44,997 bases of DNA from positions 1 to 44,997 of the forward strand of contig CANHEA010000014.1 in the NCBI GenBank assembly GCA_947459635.1. Direction: 5' to 3'. The DNA is from Flavobacteriaceae bacterium (GTDB lineage Bacteria; Bacteroidota; Bacteroidia; Flavobacteriales; Flavobacteriaceae). The position numbers and the translations under genes were made by a program. This document shows positions 1-9,175 of the stretch, piece after piece. The notes under the pieces were generated by a model. That model saw only the letters and a program-made list of their open reading frames with translations. It was not told where the DNA came from and ran no database searches. Numbering within the stretch: the stretch's first letter is position 1; each line of letters opens with the position of its first letter.

Positions 1-938
1 AACGTAAAGCAAACGGAAATATTAGAGGTTCTTCTGAATTCCCAAATTCGATTGATAATTTCCAAGGTGTTGGGTTTCATCAAAATAAAATACGGCATTG
101 ACGTCATCATCATCGCATGTAAGGTCAAAGCTTCACTTTCTACAATTTGAACAAAAGCATCTAAATCGCCCGTTTCCAAGACAGTTTTTAGTTTAGAAAG
201 ATTTTCATGCGCTTGTTGAAATCGTCGTTCCGCATAAGGATGATCGTGCATCAAATCATGACCAACCGTGCTTGACACTTGCTTTTCGCCTTTATCAACT
301 AATAAAATTGTATCTTGAAAATTCTTGAAATTGGAATGAACTGCAACAGGAAATTCAACCCCAAACAAATCAGAACTGCCGTCAATCTCGACGTGATTTC
401 CCCAAACTACGACTTCACCTTTGATACTTCTACAAGCACTTCCAGAACCTAAACGAGCTAAGAACGATGCTTTAGAATAGAAATACTCGTCTGTCATTTC
501 TGGATTTAAGGCTTTTTCTAAACTCATAATATTCATTGCCAATGCTGCCATTCCAGAGGCAGAAGAAGCAATTCCAGAACTGTGTGGGAAAGTGTTTTGC
601 GTATCGATGCTGAAATGATATTGTTTTAAGTACGGACAATACAATTCAATTCGCTCGAAAAACTTTTGTATTTTGGGTTTGAAATCTTCTTTAGGTTGAC
701 CTTCAAATAATAAATCAAACGAAAAATTAGCGTTGTCTTCTTTGGCCCTAAAAGATAATTTCGTGATGGTTTTGCAGGCGTTCAACGTAAAACTTATCGA
801 TGGATTCGCAGGAATCTGATGCGCCTTTTTCCCCCAATATTTCACTAAAGCAATATTACTCGGAGCACTCCAAGTGAAAGTTCCGTTGTTAATCGTCGTA
901 GAAAATGATTTTGAAATAAAATCCGTTTCAGTTCTCAT
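1..938 (-). CDS. mvaD: Diphosphomevalonate decarboxylase (C-terminus cut off by window edge)
   Basis: ATP-dependent decarboxylation of mevalonate 5-diphosphate to isopentenyl diphosphate, the last step of the mevalonate route to isoprenoids; cytoplasmic GHMP-kinase-fold enzyme. The first 312 codons are visible. They carry the N-terminal signature SAPSNIALVKYWGKK (about residues 24-38), the phosphate-binding loop PHSSGIASSASGMAA (about 127-141) and a following RLGSGSACRS segment, all typical of the family. The reading frame is open to base 1, so the gene continues to the left. An in-frame ATG also lies at 977, but a perfect promoter box (TATCTTTG, minus strand, 954-961) lies between the two, so the ATG at 938 is preferred. 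Divergent from the TspO gene, with 98 bases between starts. Mevalonate-pathway use is normal in flavobacteria. Confidence 0.93.
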   Translation of the reverse strand, partial: MRTETDFISKSFSTTINNGTFTWSAPSNIALVKYWGKKAHQIPANPSISFTLNACKTITKLSFRAKEDNANFSFDLLFEGQPKEDFKPKIQKFFERIELYCPYLKQYHFSIDTQNTFPHSSGIASSASGMAALAMNIMSLEKALNPEMTDEYFYSKASFLARLGSGSACRSIKGEVVVWGNHVEIDGSSDLFGVEFPVAVHSNFKNFQDTILLVDKGEKQVSSTVGHDLMHDHPYAERRFQQAHENLSKLKTVLETGDLDAFVQIVESEALTLHAMMMTSMPYFILMKPNTLEIINRIWEFRRTSNISVCFT

Positions 939-953
939 AAAATTCAATTTCAA

Positions 954-961
954 CAAAGATA
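954..961 (-). promoter_or_regulatory. Candidate -7 box for mvaD
   Basis: On the minus strand this reads TATCTTTG, a full match to the Bacteroidota -7 consensus TAnnTTTG, 16 bases ahead of the chosen mvaD ATG. No convincing TTG -33 element is present at the usual 17-23 base spacing, so the call rests on the -7 box alone. Confidence 0.5.
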
Positions 962-1016
962 CTTTTTTTTGATGCATTGGACTATAGGTCCTAGCGATAT
1001 TCCCAAAGATTTTCAC

Positions 1017-1024
1017 TAAATTTG
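1017..1024 (+). promoter_or_regulatory. Candidate -7 box for the TspO-family gene
   Basis: TAAATTTG matches the Bacteroidota -7 consensus exactly and ends 12 bases before the ATG at 1037. Transcription would begin about 6-7 bases past the box, giving a nearly leaderless message. No clear -33 TTG at normal spacing. Confidence 0.5.
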
Positions 1025-1036
1025 AAAGAAAATACG

Positions 1037-1513
1037 ATGAACAAATACGTAAGAATTCTGCTTTTTGTCGTGACTTGCATTGCCGTGGGATATTTATCTG
1101 GAATGGCGACACAATCTTCTGTTACTACTTGGTTTCCGACATTAATTAAGCCAAGCTTTAATCCACCAGGCTGGGTTTTTGCGCCAGTTTGGAGTCTGCT
1201 CTATACGATGATGGGTATTGCCGCTGGTCTGGTTTGGAATCGCATCGATCATGACAAAGAAGCGGTGGGAAAAGCGTTAGTGTTTTTTGTCATTCAACTC
1301 GCCTTGAACGCTTTATGGTCGATTTTGTTTTTCGGAATGAGGAATCCTTTTCTTGCCCTGATAGAGATTATTATCCTTTGGTTGATGATTTATGAAACTT
1401 ATGTTCAGTTTGGTAAAATCGATAAAATTTCCGGTTACTTATTCATTCCGTACATTCTTTGGGTAAGTTTTGCCACAGTATTGAATGGAAGTATTTGGTG
1501 GTTGAATCGATAA
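1037..1513 (+). CDS. TspO/MBR-family integral membrane protein
   Basis: Homologue of bacterial tryptophan-rich sensory protein TspO and the mitochondrial translocator protein, which bind porphyrins and other hydrophobic ligands; the role in flavobacteria is not settled. The 158-residue protein has five predicted membrane helices. It shows the family motif NPPGWVFAPVWSLLYTMMG (about 43-61), the NALWS segment after helix 3, and a C-terminal tryptophan-rich WVSFATVLNGSIWWLN. The frame is open five codons further upstream to a TTG at 1022, but that TTG overlaps the -7 box, so the ATG at 1037 is chosen. Stands alone between the divergent mvaD and the convergent DNRLRE gene. The family call is secure; the function is not. 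Confidence 0.9.
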   Translation: MNKYVRILLFVVTCIAVGYLSGMATQSSVTTWFPTLIKPSFNPPGWVFAPVWSLLYTMMGIAAGLVWNRIDHDKEAVGKALVFFVIQLALNALWSILFFGMRNPFLALIEIIILWLMIYETYVQFGKIDKISGYLFIPYILWVSFATVLNGSIWWLNR

Positions 1514-1586
1514 AGTATAGGGTGCATGATTGCTTTCGCAAGTAGATTATTGCATCTTAAATTTATTACTTACCCATACTTATTGC

Positions 1587-3059
1587 CTATTTCAAAATAA
1601 CAATTTTCCCCTTTTGTATGCTGTTTTCCGAAGTTAAGATACATTCATAAATGCCATTTTGCAAGTAACTAACGTTAACGTCAAATATTTCCACATTAGA
1701 AGAATATTTATTTTCAAAAACCTTTTTACCAGTCAAATCAAAAATGCTGATTATTGGGTTGATGAGACCGCGGTCAGTTTTAATATGAAGAAGTCCACTA
1801 GAAGGATTAGGATAAAACGCTAGTGTTTTTTGTTGATTACTTACATCATTTGTACTTAAATTACTGGTGTAACAAAGCTCTAATTTAGGATGTAAATCAG
1901 CATTAGGGTGATCACTTGAAGCAAAAACTAGGATTCTATAATAAGCCTCTTCTTGTAATCTTAAGAGAAATCCGTACCCTGCAGACGGATCAGCAATCAT
2001 GTCTTGTACCAGTTGTTTCACGTCTACAACATAGTCTTGATAAGGATCTGTATCCTCAGGAAGAATTACTTGGTTCGTACTAGTGCTGCTTGGTTGATTG
2101 TTCCAAGTGGTGTTTTCATCCCACGATGAGGTAATTCGTTGTAAAACAGATTCATTACTACCTGAAACATGTGAATGTTGCCCATTACCATAACCGTTTT
2201 GTGCATTTGGATTGTTATAAAGTGTCAAATTTGCATATTGGATGGTTGCTCCGGATGGAACAGAACTTAAATCAAAGCCAAGTAATCCTCTAAGTTTTAC
2301 TGGACTGCCAAATATAGTCCAAGCGCCAGCATTAAGTTCTGTGGAATTTCCTTGACTATCATTCGGAATGTTATCCGATAACAAGGTGTCTTTTCCATCA
2401 GCAGCATTCGGTTGTAAGGTTAACTGTGTGCAAGTAGTATAAGTGATTTCAAGTTTAGGATGCAAAGCTGCATTCGGATGATTGCTAGAGGCAAAAACTA
2501 AAATACGATATGGACTTTCCTCTTGCAGCTTTAACATAAAACCATATCCAAAAGAAGGATCTGCTATCATGTCTTCCACTAAGGTCTTAACGTCAAGAGT
2601 GTAGTCTTGATGCGGGTCTGTATCTTGCGGTAAAATCACTTGATTGAGATCGGTAGTTGCGGGTTGCGTGTTCCAAGTAACATTCTCATCCCACGGAGAT
2701 ATGATTCTCTGCAAAACCGCTTCGTTACTTCCAGAAACATGCGAATGTTGTCCGTTAGCGTAACCATTTTGCGAATTAGGATTGTTATATAAGGTTAAGG
2801 TTGCCGATTGTATAATGGCATTTACAGGAATGGAACTCAGATTAAAGCCAAGCAATCCTCTTATTTTCAAAGGACTACCAAATATCGTCCAAGCACCTGC
2901 ATCAAGTTCGGGTGAAGATGATTGAACGTCATTAGGAATATTGTCTGACAAAAAAGAATCTTTTCCCGTTGTAGCATCAGGTTGTAATGTTAATGTGGTT
3001 TGTGCTTCAACAAAACTAGTAAGGAATAGAAAAAGAAAGAATAGTATTTTTGTTTTCAT
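1587..3059 (-). CDS. Secreted tandem DNRLRE-domain protein with T9SS sorting domain
   Basis: Predicted cell-surface or extracellular protein of 490 residues. A signal peptide (MKTKILFFLFLFLTSFVEAQ) is followed by two DNRLRE domains of about 185 residues each (about 22-205 and 210-400). They share long identical blocks, including DNIPND, AGAWTIFGSP, RGLLGF, GQHSHVSGSNE, DMIADPS and YRILVFASS. The C-terminus has the type A T9SS sorting pattern, starting FYPNPSSGLLHIKTD and ending QNGIYECILTSENSIQKGKIVILK. DNRLRE domains (some classified as CBM96) are linked to polysaccharide binding, but the ligand here is unknown and no catalytic domain is present. The frame extends six codons upstream (MEIHHF); the internal ATG is chosen because the signal peptide begins there. 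Monocistronic by appearance. Confidence 0.85.
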   Translation of the reverse strand: MKTKILFFLFLFLTSFVEAQTTLTLQPDATTGKDSFLSDNIPNDVQSSSPELDAGAWTIFGSPLKIRGLLGFNLSSIPVNAIIQSATLTLYNNPNSQNGYANGQHSHVSGSNEAVLQRIISPWDENVTWNTQPATTDLNQVILPQDTDPHQDYTLDVKTLVEDMIADPSFGYGFMLKLQEESPYRILVFASSNHPNAALHPKLEITYTTCTQLTLQPNAADGKDTLLSDNIPNDSQGNSTELNAGAWTIFGSPVKLRGLLGFDLSSVPSGATIQYANLTLYNNPNAQNGYGNGQHSHVSGSNESVLQRITSSWDENTTWNNQPSSTSTNQVILPEDTDPYQDYVVDVKQLVQDMIADPSAGYGFLLRLQEEAYYRILVFASSDHPNADLHPKLELCYTSNLSTNDVSNQQKTLAFYPNPSSGLLHIKTDRGLINPIISIFDLTGKKVFENKYSSNVEIFDVNVSYLQNGIYECILTSENSIQKGKIVILK

Positions 3060-3105
3060 AAAATGATGTATCTCCATTTAATGCCGCAATGTTAAGCTTT
3101 TTTGC

Positions 3106-3113
3106 CAAAAATA
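3106..3113 (-). promoter_or_regulatory. Candidate -7 box for the DNRLRE-domain gene
   Basis: Minus-strand TATTTTTG fits TAnnTTTG and lies 47 bases ahead of the chosen start at 3059. No matching -33 TTG was found at standard spacing. Confidence 0.35.
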
Positions 3114-3193
3114 AAGTGAAAACGATTGTTAAACTTAGGCTGTGCGATTTTGATATTTTCTTAAACCTTGCTTTTTTCCCGTCGCGAATTATA

Positions 3194-4405
3194 TTACACA
3201 ATGGCATTCGCCGCAATAAATCCACTTGTCCAAGCATTCTGAAAATTAAAGCCACCGGTAATCGCATCAATGTTGACGATTTCTCCTGCGAAATAAAGAT
3301 TTTCATGTAGTTTGCTTTCCATCGTTTTGAAATTAATCTCTTTCAAATCGATGCCGCCCGCCGTGACAAATTCTTCTTTAAATGTACTTTTCCCATTCAC
3401 TTGAAAACTCCCATTGGTGAGTTGCTGCGCTAGACTTTGCAATTGTGTTTTCGACAAATCGGCCCATTTGGTTTCGCTTTCAATTCCAGAAGCCAATACC
3501 AAACTTTCCCACAATCTATTCGGGAACTCAAAAGGGGATTTTTTTGAAACTGCTTTCTTTGCGTGCTCGATTTTTAGTTCTTTCAGCAACTTTTCAGCAT
3601 TTTCGGTTTCAACATCGTTGAGCCAATTTACATCAATGGTAAACTGATAATTTTTGTCATGCAAGATTCTAGCGCCCCAAGCAGACAATTTTAAAATACC
3701 TGGCCCACTCATGCCCCAATGGGTAATTAGTAATGGTCCAGTCGCTGATAATTTAGTGTCTTTTACTTTAACTGTTGCCAATGCAGAAACGCCCATCAAA
3801 TCTTTGATCCTCGGATCTTTGATATTGAAAGTAAATAGCGACGGCACTGGACTTACAACCGCGTGCCCAAAAGTTTGCAATAGTTCCCAAATTTTGGGAT
3901 TGCTGCCGGTTGCTAGAATTAATTTTCCTGCCAGGTATTGTTCGCTTGGTGTTTCAATTTGCCAACAATTTTCTTTTTTATAAATCGATTGTACGCTTTG
4001 TCCAGTCAAGACCGAAATGCCTAGTTTTTGAGTTGCATTCAAAAAACAATCGATAATGGTTTGTGACGAATTCGATACTGGAAACATTCTCCCGTCGTCT
4101 TCAATTTTGAGTTCAACGCCATGTTTTTCAAACCATTCAATGGTGTCACCAGAGCAAAATTGATGAAACGGACCGCGCAATTCTTTTTCACCTCGCGGAT
4201 AAAATTTGACCAATTCGTTGGGTTCAAAACAGGTATGGGTCACATTGCATCTTCCGCCGCCAGAAATGCGAACTTTCTCTAACACGTTTTTGCCGCGCTC
4301 GAGAATGGCCACTTTGAGTTTTGGATTTTTCTCTACGATATTAATCGCGGTAAAAAAACCAGCAGCGCCTCCGCCTACAATGATGATGTCGAAATCTTGG
4401 TTCAT
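3194..4405 (-). CDS. BaiN/HI0933-like NAD(P)/FAD-dependent flavoprotein
   Basis: Cytoplasmic flavoprotein of 403 residues in the HI0933/BaiN/YhiN family; BaiN acts as an oxidoreductase in bile-acid transformation, but most members have no known substrate. The N-terminus carries the dinucleotide-binding fold IIIVGGGAAGFFTAINI (about 8-24), then the family hallmark RISGGGRCNVTH (about 47-58). The C-terminal block AGGIDLKEI...NLYFAGEIVNIDAITGGFNFQNAWTSGF is the second FAD-contacting motif. Length is normal for the family. Its ATG overlaps the stop of the upstream phosphodiesterase gene by 4 bases (ATGA), so the two are probably translationally coupled. The specific reaction cannot be read from the sequence. 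Confidence 0.88.
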   Translation of the reverse strand: MNQDFDIIIVGGGAAGFFTAINIVEKNPKLKVAILERGKNVLEKVRISGGGRCNVTHTCFEPNELVKFYPRGEKELRGPFHQFCSGDTIEWFEKHGVELKIEDDGRMFPVSNSSQTIIDCFLNATQKLGISVLTGQSVQSIYKKENCWQIETPSEQYLAGKLILATGSNPKIWELLQTFGHAVVSPVPSLFTFNIKDPRIKDLMGVSALATVKVKDTKLSATGPLLITHWGMSGPGILKLSAWGARILHDKNYQFTIDVNWLNDVETENAEKLLKELKIEHAKKAVSKKSPFEFPNRLWESLVLASGIESETKWADLSKTQLQSLAQQLTNGSFQVNGKSTFKEEFVTAGGIDLKEINFKTMESKLHENLYFAGEIVNIDAITGGFNFQNAWTSGFIAANAIV

Positions 4406-5079
4406 ATTCTATCGGGGAAATCGCTGATGATTCCGTTTACATTGAATGATTTTATTTTGTGAATATCCTCTTGTTCATTGACCGTCCAAGGGAAAACGTG
4501 AAATCCCTTTTCTTGCATCAAAGCGGAACATTCTTGTGTCAGCAGATGAAAATAAGGATGTATGCTTTTGGCTTTAATGTAATCAGCAAAACCAATTGCC
4601 AAGGCTAGATCTGTTTCTGCCAATACTCCAATGGCGATATTCGGATTCAAAGAACGGATTTCCTGCAATGCATTCCAATCAAAACTTGAAACAATGAAGT
4701 GATCGTAAGTCCAATTTTTTTCCAAAATGTAGCGTTGAATCAAATCTAAAACTGGCATTGCAGTTTTTTGTCCTTTGAGTTCAATATTGAGGAATATTCT
4801 TTTGTCAATGAAGTCCAGCACTTCTTGTAGCGTTGGAATTTCATAGTGATTGTCAATTCGCAAAGCTTTCAATGCATCTAAAGTGAATGAATTTACTAAT
4901 CCAGTTCCAGAAGTGGTGCGGTCTACACTTTCATCATGAATAACAACTAAATGTTTATCAGACGTCAAATGCACATCGAGTTCAATACCGTCAACACCCA
5001 ATTCGATTGCTTTTTGAAAAGAAATCAAGGTGTTTTCAGGAGCATGTCCTTTGGCGCCGCGATGTCCGATTTTTCGCAT
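4402..5079 (-). CDS. Glycerophosphodiester phosphodiesterase family protein
   Basis: Hydrolyses glycerophosphodiesters to sn-glycerol 3-phosphate and an alcohol in the characterised members of the family. The 225-residue protein begins with GHRGAKGHAPENTL (His6, Arg7 and Glu15 of the active site). It continues with GIELDVHLTSDKHLVVIHDE, containing the metal ligands Glu33 and Asp35 and the second catalytic histidine, His48. FLNIELKG and FPWTVN are further conserved strands of the TIM barrel. No signal peptide is visible, so a cytoplasmic enzyme is expected, unlike periplasmic GlpQ. It lies 39 bases downstream of the amylase operon on the same strand and could be reached by read-through, but its function does not fit starch use. 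Confidence 0.88.
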   Translation of the reverse strand: MRKIGHRGAKGHAPENTLISFQKAIELGVDGIELDVHLTSDKHLVVIHDESVDRTTSGTGLVNSFTLDALKALRIDNHYEIPTLQEVLDFIDKRIFLNIELKGQKTAMPVLDLIQRYILEKNWTYDHFIVSSFDWNALQEIRSLNPNIAIGVLAETDLALAIGFADYIKAKSIHPYFHLLTQECSALMQEKGFHVFPWTVNEQEDIHKIKSFNVNGIISDFPDRI

Positions 5080-5118
5080 TTAGTTCTTTTTTAGCTCGCC
5101 AAGATGCCAAGAGAAAGG

Positions 5119-6795
5119 TTACAATTTTTCAATCAAAACAATATTGAAATCGGAATCAATTATCACTTTTCCTTTCGAAACAACTGCCGTCTTTCCTGAA
5201 TACGTATCTTTGATTTTACTTCCGTTTTTGAAAATCGTTCCGACTGAGATCTCTTTTTTTCCATTGTTCAATTCCAATCCGATGACTACTTGATCGGAAT
5301 ATTTTCCGTTCGAATAGGTTCGTGAAAAGACATACGGTTTGTTGGAGATTTCTTGGTGAATACCCGCGCCAACTGATGGATGGTTTTTTCTAAATTGTCC
5401 TAACTTTTGCCAATGCGACAGGATTTTTTGGGTTTCAGAATTTGATTTTACATCATTCCAGTTCATTAAGGAGCGCAAAGTAGCATCGCCTTCAGTACCC
5501 GGAACTACAAGAGATCTTCCTGTTTCGTCTCCGTAATATATTTGAGAAAGTCCTGGAGTTAACAACAATTTAGTGCCGCTTTCCAAACTTTTGGTTCGAG
5601 CGGCATCAAAGGGTTTTCCGTCATCGTGAGACGAAATGTAATTAAGAACACTAAATCCTTTGAGCTCATTGGACAGTTTGTTAGAATACATCGAAAACAA
5701 TTCTTCATAACTTTTTTGAGCAGCATTCCACTTAAACTCAAAGTTGATGAGGTTGCTGAAACCGTGTTGAAAGTAATTTACTTTTCGATCACCAAAATCG
5801 AAGTCTTGTCCGTTACTGATGCTGTAGTTATACACTTCACCAATTGTATAAAACGGACTGTTATCGAGGACTTTCGTTGGATTGTTCTTTTTCCAAGTGG
5901 CAAAAGCGTAGTCGCATTGTGTTTTGAATTCCGTCCATACACTTTCATCCACATGCTTTACCGTATCGCCACGATAACCGTCAATTCCGTATTCGAGAAT
6001 ATAATCCGTCAACCATTTGATGATGTAGTATTTTGGAGCGCGCGGATAACCGGTTCTTTTGAAGAACGCATCGAGGGACGCAACTTCCTTTTCATATCGA
6101 CCTTCTTTCTTCCATTTTTCAATAAGGAACGGCGGAAGATCGACATTTTCGTTGCTTTCCGTAAGTACATCTGGAAGGTTTTTTACTAAGGTGCAAGCGG
6201 TGGTATTTTGATAATTTTTGTAATCACATTGCGGTCCAGTTCGAACCCAATCGTTAGGCCAAACAGTATCCACATCCGTTACTGGTCCTGTATGATTGAT
6301 GACACCATCAAGCACAATTCGGATTCCCTTGGCGTGTGCTTTTGCAACCAATTCCGCTAAATCTTTTTTGCTTCCAAAGCTTGGGTCGATGGCGGTCCAA
6401 TCTCTCGTCCAATATCCGTGAAAACCATAAGTTACGCCAGTTCCTTCATCAACACCATCGTGAATTTGTTCTACAATAGGCGTGAACCAAATTGCATTAA
6501 CGCCCAATTTATCGAAATAGCCTTCGTCGATTTTTTGAATAATTCCTTTGATGTTTCCGCCTTCGAAACCTCGGAGCATTCCTGTAGTTCTCGTCCGATC
6601 AAAAAATATTTCTTTGGTTGCATTTCCGTTAAGAAAACGATCGGTCATTAAAAAATACAAATTGGCTCCTTCCCAAACAAAAGGCGCTTTGTGCTGAACT
6701 TGCGTTTTAGCTTTTTTCTTTTTCTGGGTTTGAGCAGTATTTACGGTGGAATTCAATAGCAGTGGAATTAAAAATAGTAAAGCAATTTTTTTCAT
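5119..6795 (-). CDS. GH13 alpha-amylase, MalS-like, periplasmic
   Basis: Hydrolyses alpha-1,4-glucan links in maltodextrins. The 558-residue precursor has a signal peptide (about 1-21) and then a lysine-rich linker. The GH13 barrel shows VLDGVINHTG (161-170), the nucleophile region IDGYRGDTVKH (Asp277), the acid/base in YTIGEV (Glu320) and the third carboxylate in SSHDD (Asp391). The insert with RTGYPRAPKYYIIKWLTDYI ahead of the nucleophile resembles E. coli periplasmic MalS, suggesting a GH13_19-type enzyme. There is no T9SS tail, so a periplasmic or outer-membrane inner-face location is likely. Last of six minus-strand sugar genes, 3 bases after the GH31 gene, so co-transcribed. Confidence 0.9.
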   Translation of the reverse strand: MKKIALLFLIPLLLNSTVNTAQTQKKKKAKTQVQHKAPFVWEGANLYFLMTDRFLNGNATKEIFFDRTRTTGMLRGFEGGNIKGIIQKIDEGYFDKLGVNAIWFTPIVEQIHDGVDEGTGVTYGFHGYWTRDWTAIDPSFGSKKDLAELVAKAHAKGIRIVLDGVINHTGPVTDVDTVWPNDWVRTGPQCDYKNYQNTTACTLVKNLPDVLTESNENVDLPPFLIEKWKKEGRYEKEVASLDAFFKRTGYPRAPKYYIIKWLTDYILEYGIDGYRGDTVKHVDESVWTEFKTQCDYAFATWKKNNPTKVLDNSPFYTIGEVYNYSISNGQDFDFGDRKVNYFQHGFSNLINFEFKWNAAQKSYEELFSMYSNKLSNELKGFSVLNYISSHDDGKPFDAARTKSLESGTKLLLTPGLSQIYYGDETGRSLVVPGTEGDATLRSLMNWNDVKSNSETQKILSHWQKLGQFRKNHPSVGAGIHQEISNKPYVFSRTYSNGKYSDQVVIGLELNNGKKEISVGTIFKNGSKIKDTYSGKTAVVSKGKVIIDSDFNIVLIEKL

Positions 6796-6798
6796 TTT

Positions 6799-9171
6799 TT
6801 AGTACTGTATTTTAATGTCTTTAGAGGTTCCTTTGTCCCAAGAAACGTTGATTTCTATCGTATTGTTATTGATGTTTTTAAACGAAACATTTTTCCCATT
6901 GATAAGAACGCTGCTCACTTTTGCATCTAAATGATGAATAATAAGATTTACATTTTTTGAAACTGCTTGAAATATTTTTCCAGTATCAGCCATCAATGTA
7001 ATAGCTAGTTCTTTGGCAGTATTTGACGATTTGAAGTACAAGATTTCATAATCTCCTTTTTCGTAAGCTTGCACAGTGGATCCATTGTCATTATATAGTT
7101 TACCATAGCTTGTCGAGGTTTTATCATCTGCGTAATAGTGCAAATCAAAGTTCGCCAACGAATAACTTGTCGTATTTTGAATTGTTTTAATCATCGGAAT
7201 AAAAGCACCGCCACGCACAAATACAGGAATATGATCTTCAGCTACCGCAACTGAATTTGTACTTCCTGCCTCGTATTTTTGATCGGTATAAAAATCAAAC
7301 CAATTGTTGTTTTTCGGAAAGTAAACAGAAGTGGAAGTGACGTTCGATTTCATTATTGGCGCGACCAAGAAGTCATTTCCCCATAAATAATTTTCACAAA
7401 CGGTTCCCAAAGAAGTATTGTTAGGCTCTTCAAAAAACAGCGGACGCATCAGTGGTGTTCCTTTTTGATTGTTGTCGAAGGCTAAGGTATAATTGTACGG
7501 CAGCATTTGATAACGCAATTCGACTTGCTTCTTAGCTTTGGCTTTTGTTACAATGTCTTTATAAACAGGTTCAGAGGCAACTTCTTCTTGCGCATGCGGG
7601 CGGAAAATAGGTTGAAAAACACCATACTGCAACCAACGAATATACAATTCATTATCAAAATAATCGCCAGCAAATCCACCCAAATCCGAGTGCATATAGC
7701 CCATTCCTTGCATTCCCATTTGAAGTGCAATTTCAGGTTGTGATTGCAGTCCACCCCAACTTCTGTTGACATCACCACTCCATGGCATCATCCCGAAACG
7801 CTGTGACCCCGAATAACCGGAGCGCATTAAAATAAATGGACGCTGATTTGGAAAATCTTTTTGATAACCATCCGCAATTAATTTTGCCCAATTGTGCCCG
7901 TAAATATTATGAACATCATCTGCTTTTCCTTTGGCTGTAATGGCTTTCGATGGAAAAACTTCAGGCTCGCCCAAATCGCCCCAAAGTCCACCAGCACCTT
8001 GATTGATTAGTCTTTTATAAACATCCCAAAACCAAGTAGCGCCTTCGGGTTTGAAGATGTCGATTAATCCGGTGTTTCCGAAATAAAAATCATATTTAAA
8101 CGGCATTCCATCTTTACCCACTGCTAGCACTTTTTTATCAACTGCTTCTTGCCATTTGCTAGACGTGGTTAAAACGAAAGGCTCGGTAATCAGTACGGTT
8201 TTTACACCTTTCGCATTTAAATCTGCCATCATTTTGGTTGGGTTTGGGAAATTGTCTTTGTCCCAATCCAGGTTTCCCATCGTACCTTTTATGGTTTTTC
8301 CGAACCAATACAAATCGAGGATAATAGCATCGACTGGGATTTTATCTTCTTCAAATTTTCGGATGGTTTTCTCTACTTCTTCTTGTGAATGATAGCCAAA
8401 TCGGCTAGAGAAATTACCCAACGCCCAACGCGGAGGCAACGGTTGTTTGCCTGTCAAATCGGTATAACTTGAAATTAATTCCGTCCAAGAATCTGCGGCA
8501 ATCACTTGATAGGTTTTTCGACCTGAGATGGTTTCGTAGGCTAGAGTATTGTCTTTTTTGCTGTCTAAATCAAGGTAACCGATAGGCTCATTGTCGAAAT
8601 GAACTGCATAAATTTTGGATGATAAAACGAGTGGAATACAAAAATTCATCAGCTCAGCTTTGGTTTCATAACCATAATGCGCGCGGTTGTATAATTGCAA
8701 GCGATTCCCACGACGGTTCATTCCGAGTGCACGTGCGCCACCTCCGTATAAAAGTTCAGAGTTGTCTAAATTGAAGTCGATGACGTCAGTGCTGTCTTTT
8801 TTGACATACCCATTTTTCTCAGAAAGCAGTTCTTTTGATTTGTAAGTGTACGAGATTTTGAACGGTGTTTTTTGGATGTTTACCGCAATTCCAGCTGTGG
8901 AAAATCGGATTGTGTTTTTATCCGATTTTACTTTTGCAATTCCTGCTTTTGGACTAAGAACAACCGCATGTGAAGTGGCATCAAACGTTTCTCCTTTGGG
9001 AATAAAAGAGGTTTCGATGATTTTGTCAGAATACGATTTGAAAATGTACTTGCCGTCGGAAGTTGTGACTTCTAAAGAATTGTTTCCCTTTTTGAAGTTT
9101 TCAAATTTTCTGTTTGCATTTTGAGCAATGGCAAAAGAAGAGAAGAGCAGGAATAGGATTATTTTTTTCAT
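6799..9171 (-). CDS. GH31 alpha-glucosidase, periplasmic
   Basis: Retaining alpha-glucosidase expected to release glucose from non-reducing ends of maltooligosaccharides. The 790-residue protein starts with a short signal peptide (MKKIILFLLFSSFAIAQ). It has the GH31 N-terminal beta-sandwich to about residue 240, the barrel, and C-terminal beta domains. The nucleophile motif is GGLWGDLGEPE (Asp399), the acid/base lies in MMPWSGDVNRSW (Asp467), and IILDLYWFG marks an earlier barrel strand. No T9SS sorting domain is present. Four bases separate it from the SusA-like gene and three from the MalS-like gene, so it lies mid-operon. In Bacteroides thetaiotaomicron the comparable step uses the GH97 enzyme SusB; a GH31 enzyme takes that place here. 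Exact specificity (maltose, isomaltose or longer) is not resolved. Confidence 0.9.
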   Translation of the reverse strand: MKKIILFLLFSSFAIAQNANRKFENFKKGNNSLEVTTSDGKYIFKSYSDKIIETSFIPKGETFDATSHAVVLSPKAGIAKVKSDKNTIRFSTAGIAVNIQKTPFKISYTYKSKELLSEKNGYVKKDSTDVIDFNLDNSELLYGGGARALGMNRRGNRLQLYNRAHYGYETKAELMNFCIPLVLSSKIYAVHFDNEPIGYLDLDSKKDNTLAYETISGRKTYQVIAADSWTELISSYTDLTGKQPLPPRWALGNFSSRFGYHSQEEVEKTIRKFEEDKIPVDAIILDLYWFGKTIKGTMGNLDWDKDNFPNPTKMMADLNAKGVKTVLITEPFVLTTSSKWQEAVDKKVLAVGKDGMPFKYDFYFGNTGLIDIFKPEGATWFWDVYKRLINQGAGGLWGDLGEPEVFPSKAITAKGKADDVHNIYGHNWAKLIADGYQKDFPNQRPFILMRSGYSGSQRFGMMPWSGDVNRSWGGLQSQPEIALQMGMQGMGYMHSDLGGFAGDYFDNELYIRWLQYGVFQPIFRPHAQEEVASEPVYKDIVTKAKAKKQVELRYQMLPYNYTLAFDNNQKGTPLMRPLFFEEPNNTSLGTVCENYLWGNDFLVAPIMKSNVTSTSVYFPKNNNWFDFYTDQKYEAGSTNSVAVAEDHIPVFVRGGAFIPMIKTIQNTTSYSLANFDLHYYADDKTSTSYGKLYNDNGSTVQAYEKGDYEILYFKSSNTAKELAITLMADTGKIFQAVSKNVNLIIHHLDAKVSSVLINGKNVSFKNINNNTIEINVSWDKGTSKDIKIQY

Positions 9172-9175
9172 AGGA

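Noticed and set aside
1514..1586. Terminator between the convergent TspO and DNRLRE genes
   Set aside because: Only short matches (TTGC/GCAA) and no T tract; a terminator is expected here but I cannot see a good one.
5626..6189. Open frame of 187 codons on the plus strand inside the MalS-like gene
   Set aside because: Antisense to the catalytic core of a clear GH13 enzyme, with no recognisable domain.
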